The notes under the pieces are model-generated. The model searched no databases and was not told where the DNA came from. It saw nothing but the letters and a program-made list of their open reading frames with translations. This document shows, piece by piece, positions 23,280 through 31,024 of a stretch of DNA of 35,336 bases. Every line of letters starts with the position of its first letter. Position 1 is the first letter of the stretch. Source of the stretch: JARICQ01 sp964428475 (lineage in GTDB: Bacteria; Bacillota; Clostridia; Tissierellales; Tissierellaceae); assembly GCA_964428475.1 (NCBI GenBank), contig CAYRYO010000014.1, forward strand, positions 1-35,336. The letters are read 5' to 3'. The position numbers were made by a program, and so were the translations under genes.

Positions 23280-24272
23280 CTAATTCCTCTTGCTTCTCTC
23301 CGATACGAAAAACCTCTCGTAAATCGCCTTGTCCATATATTTTTCGATTAGCCCCTTCATTAATGCGTCTGAGATTTTTACTTCACGGTCTACTAGATCT
23401 AGCCATAGTGGGACTCCTCTGCTGTTTTCTGGTGTTAGTGTGAATACTAGGTTGGCCATCTCTTCTAGATGTTCTTTTTGCGTGTCTATGATATCCATTC
23501 CTATTACAGACGGTGATAGGGATGATCTCATAAATACAGATGAATATCCTGCTTTGTGCTTGCTATTTACTTCATCATCTATAACTATCATTTCACCGTA
23601 TTCTAACTGGCCAAATAAAATTTCTCTATCATATGCCTTTGCCAGTGTTTTTTTATTTAGCTGTCCCAGTTTGTCTCCTATTATAGAAGTCTTGATGTCT
23701 TCAATCACTCCTACTAGGAGTATGTTATTTCTTTCACATTCTTGACGAAGTTGTATCCATAAATCATATGAGTAGATATAGTATCTTATAAGATTGCCAT
23801 CCATTAATATTGCATAGGGTTTATGTACTCTTGCACTTTCTAATGCGACTTCTACTTCTATATTGGCAAGTAGCCTGGTTCTCTCTTCTTTATCACCTTT
23901 GTCGTCTTTATTTTCTTCTAATGTCTTTGTCTTTTTATCATCTATAATGGGAGTATATATATCTGATAAAAATATGGCTTCACTGTCTTTGCAAGTTGAC
24001 TTTGCAAGTCCCTGAAATACTTCTATAAAATGAGGATATGCACCCCCCATTTTATTTACAGACCCATCTACTCCAACTATTCCACCTTTTGTTTCATATA
24101 TTGCAAGTTGACCCTTTAATAATTTTTCCATTTTATAGATATTACCTATATTATCTTCTATGAATTTTCTAAGAGTTTTTCTATCTATAGAGAATACCTC
24201 TTTGTAATTATCTTGTATTGATGTATTTAATCCTTCTACTTTTTCTTTTAGCCCGCTATGTATATTATAGAT
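23280..24272 (-). CDS. nurA: NurA-domain nuclease with probable non-AUG start
   Basis: 5'-3' nuclease partner of HerA. The product has the NurA motifs GGIVGVDGSVNK (catalytic Asp), YAILMDGNLIRY (second Asp), ILLVGVIEDIKTS and the later SSVFMRSSLSP region. The first ATG is 24129-24131, but it has a poor ribosome site and would start only 19 residues before the first catalytic motif. The frame stays open for 47 more codons to ATC 24270-24272, which has AAAGGAG 7 nt upstream inside the end of rsmI; no ATG, GTG or TTG occurs in this stretch. The extension reads like the NurA N-terminal helix. I therefore propose an ATC start (about 330 residues). The minimum certain CDS is 23280-24131. Confidence 0.78.
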   Translation of the reverse strand: MYNIHSGLKEKVEGLNTSIQDNYKEVFSIDRKTLRKFIEDNIGNIYKMEKLLKGQLAIYETKGGIVGVDGSVNKMGGAYPHFIEVFQGLAKSTCKDSEAIFLSDIYTPIIDDKKTKTLEENKDDKGDKEERTRLLANIEVEVALESARVHKPYAILMDGNLIRYYIYSYDLWIQLRQECERNNILLVGVIEDIKTSIIGDKLGQLNKKTLAKAYDREILFGQLEYGEMIVIDDEVNSKHKAGYSSVFMRSSLSPSVIGMDIIDTQKEHLEEMANLVFTLTPENSRGVPLWLDLVDREVKISDALMKGLIEKYMDKAIYERFFVSERSKRN

Positions 24273-24276
24273 AAAA

Positions 24277-25101
24277 TCACTCCTTTAGGCTTTCAGCATA
24301 TACTAGGTTTTTGGGAATATTATATTCACTAGATACAATCTTTACTGCTTGTTTGTTTGAGTATCCAAGATTTATATACCTATCTAGAGCTTGTCTTATA
24401 TCGATCTCTTCAGATTTTTCTTCTTGTGAATTTGCTTCCAAGACTATTACAAATTCTCCTCTGACTTTGCCTTCTCCAAATTTTTCTAAAGCTTCAATTG
24501 CCGTACCCCTAAAGGTCTCTTCGTATTTTTTGGTGAGTTCTCTTGAAATGGAGAGTTTTCTGTCCCCCATTATATCAGAAATATCTTTTAAAGTATTTAA
24601 AATTCTATGGGGTGATTCATAAATAATTGTAGTTTTTTTATATGTCTTTATCTTTTCCAATTCTTCTTTTCTATGAGATTTTTTAGAAGATAAAAACCCT
24701 TCAAATATAAATTTGTCGGTATTTAGTCCTGAGACCACCAGGGCGGTTATGGAGGCCGTCGCCCCTGGCAAGGCTACCACAGGTATACTAGATTGGATGG
24801 CCTGGCTTATTAGGTCTGTACCGGGGTCTGAGATACCTGGCATGCCTGCATCTGATACAAGAGCTATGTTTGTACCCTTATTTAGTTTCTCTATTAATTC
24901 TACTCCCTTTTCTCTTATATTGTGTTCGTGATATGAAGTTAGTGGTTTTTTTATATCTAAATGATTTAAAAGTCTAATAGTATGCCTGGTATCTTCTGCA
25001 GCTATAAGGTCCACTTGACCAAGTATTCTAATTGTTCTAATTGTAATATCTTCTAAGTTTCCAATAGGTGTAGCACATATGTATAAGGTTCCCTTTTCCA
25101 T
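24277..25101 (-). CDS. rsmI: 16S rRNA (cytidine1402-2'-O)-methyltransferase
   Basis: RsmI 2'-O-methylates C1402 in the ribosomal P-site region. The 274-residue product is a tetrapyrrole-methylase-fold enzyme with the family landmarks LYICATPIGNLEDITIRTIR, AEDTRHTIRLLNHLDI, TSYHEHN, ALVSDAGMPGISDPG and VVALPGATASITALVVSGL. GGAGG lies 5-6 nt before the ATG. The gene's last codons contain the ribosome site of nurA, so the two are translationally linked. Bacillus has its rsmI (yabC) in the same neighbourhood. Confidence 0.95.
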   Translation of the reverse strand: MEKGTLYICATPIGNLEDITIRTIRILGQVDLIAAEDTRHTIRLLNHLDIKKPLTSYHEHNIREKGVELIEKLNKGTNIALVSDAGMPGISDPGTDLISQAIQSSIPVVALPGATASITALVVSGLNTDKFIFEGFLSSKKSHRKEELEKIKTYKKTTIIYESPHRILNTLKDISDIMGDRKLSISRELTKKYEETFRGTAIEALEKFGEGKVRGEFVIVLEANSQEEKSEEIDIRQALDRYINLGYSNKQAVKIVSSEYNIPKNLVYAESLKE

Positions 25102-25128
25102 ATTAGCCTCCTTTCTATATCTCTATGT

Positions 25129-25160
25129 AAAAAAAGGCCCATATAGGGGCCCTCTTTTTA
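25129..25160 (-). terminator. rho-independent terminator after the ferredoxin gene
   Basis: GGCCC/GGGCC stem around ATATAG, extended by A/T runs on both sides, between the ferredoxin stop and rsmI. Confidence 0.75.
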
Positions 25161-25164
25161 AGTA

Positions 25165-25332
25165 CTATTCTGGTTGTGGTGCGTCTACTGGACATACATT
25201 TGCACAAGCTCCGCAATCTATACATGTATCAGCATCTATTACATAGATATCTCCTGCAGATATTGCGTCTACTGGACATTCTGGTTGGCAAGCGCCACAT
25301 GCTATACACTCTTCACTAATTTTATACGCCAT
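25165..25332 (-). CDS. 2[4Fe-4S] clostridial-type ferredoxin
   Basis: A 55-residue electron carrier with two complete cluster motifs: CIACGACQPECPVDAIS (CxxCxxCxxxCP) and CIDCGACANVCPVDA. The two halves are clearly homologous, as in clostridial ferredoxins. The frame runs from ATG 25330-25332 (GGGGGTGA 5-7 nt upstream) to TAG 25165-25167. It is a single gene with its own terminator, between ricT and rsmI, where Bacillus has yabA and yabB. It is too short for common ORF cutoffs but unmistakable. Confidence 0.95.
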   Translation of the reverse strand: MAYKISEECIACGACQPECPVDAISAGDIYVIDADTCIDCGACANVCPVDAPQPE

Positions 25333-25432
25333 TATCTCACCCCCATTAATTTATCTTTATTACAATTTCATTTTAACAGATTTAGATGAATAATAAAAGC
25401 TTTATTATTATTTAGTATAAATGTTTATCCTA

Positions 25433-26281
25433 TTAACTATGATGTGGTACTTGATAAGTCGGATCTATCTTGCCAGTGTCCTCTATCTCGGTTAGATAAA
25501 ATGTCATAATATCTTCTGTTTTATCTTCTAATGTTACCTTTGCTTTAACTTTTTCAAGCAATGTATAGGTATCAATTATCGTTCCATATCCCTTTTCAGT
25601 CTTTATTATAGTGCCTACAGGGGGCATCTTGGCTAATAGCTCTTCATAAACTTCTTGTTCATACTTCAAGCAACACATAAGTCTACCACACAATCCCGAT
25701 ATCTTTGTAGGATTTAGTGAAAGGCTTTGCTCCTTTGCCATCTTTATAGATACTGGTTGAAATTCTCCCAAGAATTGTTTGCAGCAGGTTTCTTTTCCAC
25801 ATGGACCTATTCCACCTAGCATTTTCGCCTCATCTCTAACTCCTATTTGTCTAAGCTCTATACGCGTCTTAAATATGGCAGCTAAGTCTTTTACAAGTTC
25901 CCTAAAATCCACTCTTCCATCTGCTGTAAAATAAAATATTATTTTATTTCTATCAAATGTATACTCCACATCTATTAAATTCATAAGCAACTGGTGTTCT
26001 TCTATCTTTTGTTTGCATGTTTCCATTGCTTGTTTTGCTTGTTTCTTATTTTCTCTATTTATATCCAGATCTTCATCTGTAGCTACTCTTAATACATCTT
26101 TAAGTGGTGCCACTACTTCTTCTTCACTTATCTCCTTTGGTCCAAGTACCACATGCCCAAATTCAACGCCCCTAGCGGTTTCAACTATTACAAAATCATT
26201 GAATGGTACATCTATTTCACCAGGGTTGAAATAGTAAATCTTCCCTGCTTTTTTAAATCTAACTCCTACTACTGTTTTCAT
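25433..26281 (-). CDS. ricT: PSP1-domain protein RicT (YaaT)
   Basis: RicT/YaaT is part of the RicAFT iron-sulfur complex that supports RNase Y-dependent mRNA maturation and, in Bacillus, sporulation and competence. The 282-residue product has the PSP1 domain with the cysteine clusters IGPCGKETCCKQFL and ISGLCGRLMCCLKYE, which ligate Fe-S clusters in the Bacillus complex, and YTFDRNKIIFYFTADGRVDFRELVKDLA. The start is ATG 26279-26281, with AGGAGG 6-7 nt upstream; the TTG before it is less well placed. It lies 7-10 bp after holB, as in Bacillus. Confidence 0.95.
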   Translation of the reverse strand: MKTVVGVRFKKAGKIYYFNPGEIDVPFNDFVIVETARGVEFGHVVLGPKEISEEEVVAPLKDVLRVATDEDLDINRENKKQAKQAMETCKQKIEEHQLLMNLIDVEYTFDRNKIIFYFTADGRVDFRELVKDLAAIFKTRIELRQIGVRDEAKMLGGIGPCGKETCCKQFLGEFQPVSIKMAKEQSLSLNPTKISGLCGRLMCCLKYEQEVYEELLAKMPPVGTIIKTEKGYGTIIDTYTLLEKVKAKVTLEDKTEDIMTFYLTEIEDTGKIDPTYQVPHHS

Positions 26282-26291
26282 CAAATTCCTC

Positions 26292-27167
26292 CTATATATT
26301 TAAAAGCATAGTTTCTATAGATAAATTAAAATTAATATTTCTCGCTATGTTTATTTTGCTTGCCTCTATTTTATCTATTATATCATAAATCTGTTTAATA
26401 TCTAGAGAGGATTGTGCTTGCAGTTTATCCAAATTTTCTTTATTTAAAATAATTTCACTATCTCCTATTTCCTTGTATATTGCTAAATCTCTAAACCAAT
26501 AAAGCATAATATCTAATATGTCGTCAATTTTATCTTTATTTTTCGTGAAAAAATCCATTGAAGTAAATGCTTTTATCTTGTTTCCTTTTATTAAATTGTC
26601 TATTATATCTATTGTATTTTCTCTTATCTCTTGGAGATCTTCTAGATTAAATAAGTCTTCAATATTACCTTCCTTGTAAAATGAGATACTCTGACATCTC
26701 GACAGTATGGTAGCTAGTATTTTATTTGCATTGGAAGTAACTATTATAATAACTACATAATTTGGAGGCTCTTCTAGGGTCTTCAGCAAAAGATTTTGTG
26801 TTTCAGGCTTGACTACATCTAAGTCTTCTATCAAATATATCTTTTTACCACCTTCAAAAGGCAGAATGGAGATATCATCTATCATATCTTCAACTTCTTC
26901 TTTTCTTATAAATCCCTTGGTGGCTTGAAGCATCTTAAAATCTGGATGATTCCCTGTATTAAATCTAATACATGAATTACAATCATTACATGGTCTACCA
27001 CTGTCAGCCTTACATAGAATAGTTTTAGAAAAGGCAAGAGCTACATCTGTCTTGCCCGTGCCTTTTTCTCCTTTGAATAGATAAAAATGATTTATTTTTT
27101 CCATATCTATAGCTCTTTTAAGTATTTCTATTTGCCTTTTGTGACCTGTTATTTTTTCAAAATCCAC
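26292..27167 (-). CDS. holB: DNA polymerase III delta' subunit
   Basis: Clamp-loader subunit. The 291 residues show the AAA+ clamp-loader pattern: YLFKGEKGTGKTDVALAF (P-loop), a zinc module CKADSGRPCNDCNSC, KKIYLIEDLDVVKPETQNLLLKTLEEPPNYVVIIIVT and the SRCQSISF sensor (SRC motif). The start is GTG 27165-27167 with GAGGGA 7 nt upstream. It lies 15 bp after the short PstA-like gene; in Bacillus holB follows darA (yaaQ) and yaaR in the same order. Confidence 0.94.
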   Translation of the reverse strand: MDFEKITGHKRQIEILKRAIDMEKINHFYLFKGEKGTGKTDVALAFSKTILCKADSGRPCNDCNSCIRFNTGNHPDFKMLQATKGFIRKEEVEDMIDDISILPFEGGKKIYLIEDLDVVKPETQNLLLKTLEEPPNYVVIIIVTSNANKILATILSRCQSISFYKEGNIEDLFNLEDLQEIRENTIDIIDNLIKGNKIKAFTSMDFFTKNKDKIDDILDIMLYWFRDLAIYKEIGDSEIILNKENLDKLQAQSSLDIKQIYDIIDKIEASKINIARNINFNLSIETMLLNI

Positions 27168-27182
27168 AAATATCCCTCAAAT

Positions 27183-27470
27183 CTATATCCTTATATATTG
27201 ATCTATATCCACTATAAATAAATTCGCTCCACCTACAGTTACCTGATCCTTTCCATCAGTTTCAACCTTTTTGCTTATACAAATATTTTTTATAAGTTCT
27301 ACCACTTGATTTACTTCTTCGTCTTCAACACCTATTAACAGTGTTGTATTACCTGATTTAAGAAATCCTCCTGTTGAGGATAACTTTGTAGTCCTAATTT
27401 TGTTTTCTAAAAGCATCTTGGATACTTTATTTATATACTCATCTTGAATTATTGAAATCATAAGCTTCAC
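27183..27470 (-). CDS. short PstA/DarA-like protein (second copy, reduced loop)
   Basis: A 95-residue PII-like protein of the cyclic-di-AMP receptor family, a tandem paralogue of the next gene. It keeps the N-terminal IRTTKLSSTGGFLKSGNTTL and IGVEDEEV blocks and the C-terminal VTVGGANLFIVDIDQYIRI, but has only a short DGKDQ connector where true DarA has a long loop with a YIPYP-type motif. Ligand binding may therefore differ or be lost. The start is GTG 27468-27470 with AAGGGGGG 6 nt upstream, and it lies 12 bp after the first copy. In Bacillus this position holds yaaR. Confidence 0.85.
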   Translation of the reverse strand: MKLMISIIQDEYINKVSKMLLENKIRTTKLSSTGGFLKSGNTTLLIGVEDEEVNQVVELIKNICISKKVETDGKDQVTVGGANLFIVDIDQYIRI

Positions 27471-27482
27471 AAGAATCCCCCC

Positions 27483-27809
27483 TTAAATCCTTATATGTTT
27501 TTCTACATCTACTATAAAAACTGTTGCTCCTCCAACTTTTACATCTAGCGGATAAGGTATGTAGGTATCTCCCGGCATACTTACAGTGAGGAGAGATGTA
27601 GTTATTTCCCTTGTATTACAATTATGCTTTACTACATCTAGAGCACCTTCAACCTCTTCATCTTCCACACCTATTAATAAGGTTGTATTTCCACCTCTTA
27701 AAAAACCTCCTGTGGAAGATAATTTTGTTACTCTAAAATCTTCATCTGTTAAATCTTCTATTAAATTTGCTGAATCTTGATCTTGAACTATGCAGATTAT
27801 CAACTTCAT
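27483..27809 (-). CDS. darA: cyclic-di-AMP receptor DarA/PstA
   Basis: Cytosolic PII-like trimer that binds c-di-AMP. The 108-residue protein is colinear with Bacillus DarA: MKLIICIVQDQDSANL, FRVTKLSSTGGFLRGGNTTL, LLIGVEDEEVEGALDV and PGDTYIPYPLDVKVGGATVF with the terminal VDVEKHIRI. The long loop with the YIPYP segment is intact. GGGGAG lies 7 nt before the ATG. The tmk-darA-holB order is conserved. The downstream partner of DarA is not known. Confidence 0.93.
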   Translation of the reverse strand: MKLIICIVQDQDSANLIEDLTDEDFRVTKLSSTGGFLRGGNTTLLIGVEDEEVEGALDVVKHNCNTREITTSLLTVSMPGDTYIPYPLDVKVGGATVFIVDVEKHIRI

Positions 27810-27813
27810 ACTA

Positions 27814-28446
27814 TCACTCCCCTATACTTTGTAATAGGCCTTCTATTTCTTTTATGCTTTGACTTAAAACTTCTTCAATAGATCTAGTCGCATCAATTTT
27901 TTTTATGTTCTTTGGGTACATTTCAAGCACTTCCATGTATCCCTTGTAGACATTTTGATGAAATATATCGCCTTCTAATTCTAATCTATCTACTTTTCTA
28001 TCTTTTATCTTTCTCTTTAGGGTAATACTTGGATCAATATAGAAAAAAAGTATAAGATCTGGATAAATTCCTTTTATTGCAAAGTCATTGATCTTCTTTA
28101 CCTTTTCTATTCCAAGACCTCTGCCCTTACCTTGATAAGCTAAACTTGAGAGAACAAATCTATCACATAATACAACTTTTCCCTCTTTGAGAGCTGGGAT
28201 TATCTTCTCATCTACATGCTGACCACGAGATGCAGCGTATAAAAGAGCTTCTGTTTCATCACTCATATCTGTATTGTCATTATCTAGTATTAAATCTCTT
28301 ATTTTCTCACCTATCCCAGTGCCACCAGGTTCTCTTGTTATTATATATGGTATGTTTCTCTTTTCAAAATAAACACCTAATAATTTTGCAATGGTTGATT
28401 TGCCTGATCCATCTGGCCCTTCTAAAGCTATGAATATTCCTTTCAC
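27814..28446 (-). CDS. tmk: thymidylate kinase
   Basis: Phosphorylates dTMP to dTDP. The 210-residue product has the P-loop ALEGPDGSGKSTIAKLL, the dTMP-binding TREPGGTGIGEKIRDLIL, the YAASRGQHVDEKIIPAL block and VVLCDRFVLSSLAYQGKGRG with a lid region near IKDRKVDRLE. The start appears to be GTG 28444-28446, with AGGAG about 10 nt upstream. It lies 4 bp downstream of the decarboxylase gene and is co-transcribed with darA and holB, as in Bacillus. Confidence 0.95.
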   Translation of the reverse strand: MKGIFIALEGPDGSGKSTIAKLLGVYFEKRNIPYIITREPGGTGIGEKIRDLILDNDNTDMSDETEALLYAASRGQHVDEKIIPALKEGKVVLCDRFVLSSLAYQGKGRGLGIEKVKKINDFAIKGIYPDLILFFYIDPSITLKRKIKDRKVDRLELEGDIFHQNVYKGYMEVLEMYPKNIKKIDATRSIEEVLSQSIKEIEGLLQSIGE

Positions 28447-28450
28447 TCCA

Positions 28451-29875
28451 CTAGTCTCCTTTGTCTACTACAACTAATTTATCTTTATTATAACCCATTA
28501 ATCCAACTATTTCTATATCATTCTCCATTAAAAATACAATACTTTTATATACTTGTTCAGTAATCACTTCTCCTGGAACTACAAGTGGAATTCCTGGAGG
28601 ATATGGAATAATAGATGCAGCCGCAACCTTTCCTATGCTAGCTTGTAAATTTATCTGCTTTTTCTTGCTATGATAAGCCTGATATATTGGCATATCTATA
28701 AGGGGATCCGGCATTTTTATGCTTACAGGATTTATATCTACCCTTGGTGAAGTTTTGGCTAATTCCTCCACTGCATTTACAAGCCTTTCATAGTCTTCAT
28801 CATCATTCATCAAGCTTGTAAGTGCGAGTCCATAGTAGTAATCTGTCATTTCAAGCATTACATTGTGCTTTTTATAGAGTTCTCTTTTAATTTCAGAGCC
28901 CTTCATTCCCTCTATTCTAAAAAGTATCTTTGTATTGTCCTTTGAATGTATGGTCTTGTCACTTTTATCCCCTGTAAATACAAATACTCTATCTATACTA
29001 TTCAATCTATCTATTGTTTCTGTACATTTGTCTATATTCTTCTCTAATCTTTGTTTTGCCTCATCTGTATCCATATAAGCTGTCGCTATTTCACAGGAGG
29101 CTGTAAATAAATATGAAGGTGATGTAGTTATATAGAGTTGAAACCTATCTTGTAGCTTATTTATATCTATCCTATCTGTTCCCACGTGTATCATGGATGT
29201 CTGTGTAAAACTTGGAAGGGTCTTGTGAGTGCTTTGTATAACTATATCTGCCCCGCATGATAGAGCTGACTTTGGCATTCTATCAGAAAATGTCATATGC
29301 GAACCATGAGCTTCATCTACCATTAGTATTCTACCTTGTTTGTGGACTACTTCTACTATTCTTTCCAAATCAGAACATACTCCGTAGTAATTTGGATATG
29401 TCATTACAACTGCCTTTATATCCTTGTCCTCTTCTAGTATTTTATCTATCTCATCGGGCTCAAGTCCAGTTAATACATTGTAGTCTTCGTTGTAATTTGG
29501 ATACATATATACTGGGTTTAATCTATTTAAAATCAGGGAATTATATACTGCCTTGTGACAGTTTCTCTGTATTAGCACTTTATCTCCTGGCCGCGTTATG
29601 GTTGAGAGTGCTATATATATACTAGCTGTAGATCCATTTACCGAATAATGTGTAGATTTTGCACCAAATACACTTGCTGCAAGTTCTTGGCTTTCTTTTA
29701 TTATTCCTCTTGGTTCTAATAGATTGTCCATTCCATAGACTTCAGTTGTATCTATCATTGGGATATATTCTCCCCAATCTATCAATGTGTTTTTCCCCTT
29801 ATGGCCTGGCGTATGAAAAATAGCATTTTTTTCTTCCATCAATCTTTTTAATGCATCAAATACTGGGGTTTTCAT
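28451..29875 (-). CDS. yaaO: Orn/Lys/Arg decarboxylase family protein (YaaO/SpeA-like)
   Basis: PLP-dependent fold-I decarboxylase of the basic amino acid group. The product (474 residues) has FHTPGHKGKNTLIDWGE, the VNGSTASIYIAL phosphate loop, VMTYPNYYGVCSDLE, the VDEAHGSHMTF cofactor Asp and the PLP lysine in STHKTLPSFTQTSMIH, plus the C-terminal IPYPPGIPLVVPGEVI motif. The likely reaction is removal of CO2 from arginine or lysine to start polyamine synthesis; the substrate cannot be fixed from sequence alone. The start is ATG 29873-29875 with AAGGTG 7 nt upstream. Bacillus has its homologue yaaO directly before tmk. Confidence 0.9.
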   Translation of the reverse strand: MKTPVFDALKRLMEEKNAIFHTPGHKGKNTLIDWGEYIPMIDTTEVYGMDNLLEPRGIIKESQELAASVFGAKSTHYSVNGSTASIYIALSTITRPGDKVLIQRNCHKAVYNSLILNRLNPVYMYPNYNEDYNVLTGLEPDEIDKILEEDKDIKAVVMTYPNYYGVCSDLERIVEVVHKQGRILMVDEAHGSHMTFSDRMPKSALSCGADIVIQSTHKTLPSFTQTSMIHVGTDRIDINKLQDRFQLYITTSPSYLFTASCEIATAYMDTDEAKQRLEKNIDKCTETIDRLNSIDRVFVFTGDKSDKTIHSKDNTKILFRIEGMKGSEIKRELYKKHNVMLEMTDYYYGLALTSLMNDDEDYERLVNAVEELAKTSPRVDINPVSIKMPDPLIDMPIYQAYHSKKKQINLQASIGKVAAASIIPYPPGIPLVVPGEVITEQVYKSIVFLMENDIEIVGLMGYNKDKLVVVDKGD

Positions 29876-29955
29876 CAATCATCACCTTATCCTAAAGTAT
29901 TTTAAATCTTATATATTATATATCACTTTTTCCTTTTTATAAACTTATTTAATAA

Positions 29956-29981
29956 AACCCTGTAAATTAATTCACAGGGTT
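29956..29981 (-). terminator. terminator overlapping the end of the gin gene
   Basis: AACCCTGT / ACAGGGTT stem with loop AAATTAATTC, then a T-rich stretch on the minus strand; the right arm encodes the last residues of the Gin protein. Confidence 0.7.
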
Positions 29982-30158
29982 CAAGTAATATATATCTGAT
30001 ATGTAACATCCTAAAAATATTCTAATTAAATTCTTATAAAAGTTGTAGGTCTCGTCTTCTACATTCATATTTACGATTTCACTCATACATCCTTTGCAAA
30101 TATTCTGTCCAAGCAGATTTGCTCTGGATTTTTCATTTCCGCATACTTTACAACACAT
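29967..30158 (-). CDS. csfB: sigma-G inhibitor Gin (CsfB) family zinc protein
   Basis: Small zinc protein that in Bacillus restrains sigma-G (and sigma-E) during early forespore development. The 63-residue product has two cysteine pairs: CCKVCGNEKSRANLL at the N-terminus and NICKGCMSEIV, the family's zinc pattern. The start is ATG 30156-30158 with AAGGAG 7 nt upstream; a longer TTG frame covers the ribosome site itself. It lies between rplY and yaaO; in Bacillus csfB is also between bofA and yaaO. A pair of 9-bp inverted repeats (CTTGCCAAG / CTTGGCAAG, 30169-30177 and 30237-30245) brackets the leader. Confidence 0.85.
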   Translation of the reverse strand: MCCKVCGNEKSRANLLGQNICKGCMSEIVNMNVEDETYNFYKNLIRIFLGCYISDIYYLNPVN

Positions 30159-30269
30159 ATGATCACTCCTTGCCAAGTTTATTTACTGTGATTATTGCCA
30201 TAATACTATATCTTATTCAGATGATTTTTTTATGTGCTTGGCAAGCAATAATTTATTTCGAAAATAAAA

Positions 30270-30293
30270 AAACCCCTAAATATATAGGAGTTT
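30270..30293 (-). terminator. rho-independent terminator after rplY
   Basis: AAACUCCUA / UAGGGGUUU stem (one U-G pair) with a seven-U tail on the minus strand, 7 bp beyond the rplY stop. Confidence 0.85.
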
Positions 30294-30299
30294 CCATTA

Positions 30300-30935
30300 T
30301 TACTCTTGGTCGTTGTCTTCGCCGATTACTTCTGGTTCTGTAATTTCATCGTCTTCTTCTAAGTCTTCTTCTTCGTAAATAGCTGGTTCAGCAAGTGAAC
30401 ATACAACTTCGTCTAATTCAGTTAATATAGTAACTTCTTCAATGCTTGCTACATCTAAATCCTTAACAAACATAACAGTTTCGAAGTCCATATTTTCAAC
30501 ATCTACTTCTGCTGTACTTGGAATATAGCTTGGTAGACATTCAACTTCAATTTCATCTAATTGCTGAGTTAAGACAGAAGGTTGAAGTTTAATCGAATCT
30601 CTGTTAAGTAATACAACAGGTATAGTGATTTTTATCTTCACATTCATGTCTAGCTTTTGAAGATCTACGTGAAGATATTCATCTTTCACAGGATGTTTTT
30701 GTACATCTTTTATGATTGCTGGAATTTCTTCTCCATCTAAGTTCAAAGTTAAAAGTGATGTAGTTCCTGCTGCTCTATATACTTTTAGAAATTCAGGTTT
30801 TTCAATTGAAACATGTTGTGTTTCTGCACCTTTACTGTATAAAACTGCTGGAATAGTAAGATTAGCTCTCATCTTATTGACCCTGTTGCTACCAGTTTCT
30901 TCTCTTTTCTCTATCTGCATCTTTATAGCTGCCAT
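30300..30935 (-). CDS. rplY: 50S ribosomal protein bL25 (general stress protein Ctc form)
   Basis: Binds 5S rRNA in the large subunit. The 211-residue product is the long Ctc form: an N-terminal L25 domain (about 1-95; REETGSNRVNKMRANLTIPAVLYSKG, HPVKDEYLHVDLQKLD) and a C-terminal beta domain (about 96-185; LPSYIPSTAEVDVENMDF), ending in a strongly acidic tail rich in Glu and Asp. GGAGGT is 11 nt before the ATG, a slightly long spacing. It has a sigma-A promoter with a small inverted repeat at the -10 and its own terminator, so it is probably monocistronic. Confidence 0.95.
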   Translation of the reverse strand: MAAIKMQIEKREETGSNRVNKMRANLTIPAVLYSKGAETQHVSIEKPEFLKVYRAAGTTSLLTLNLDGEEIPAIIKDVQKHPVKDEYLHVDLQKLDMNVKIKITIPVVLLNRDSIKLQPSVLTQQLDEIEVECLPSYIPSTAEVDVENMDFETVMFVKDLDVASIEEVTILTELDEVVCSLAEPAIYEEEDLEEDDEITEPEVIGEDNDQE

Positions 30936-30976
30936 AATAGCTCGTACCTCCTACACAATATTTAATATACCAAATT

Positions 30977-31005
30977 AGTATATCATATTAAATCCTTCAA
31001 TGCAA
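30977..31005 (-). promoter_or_regulatory. sigma-A promoter of rplY
   Basis: TTGCAT (31000-31005), a 17-bp spacer and TATACT (30977-30982) on the minus strand. The inverted repeat ATATAC...GTATAT overlaps the -10 region and could be an operator. Confidence 0.65.
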
Positions 31006-31024
31006 ACCTTCAAATTTCTAATTT

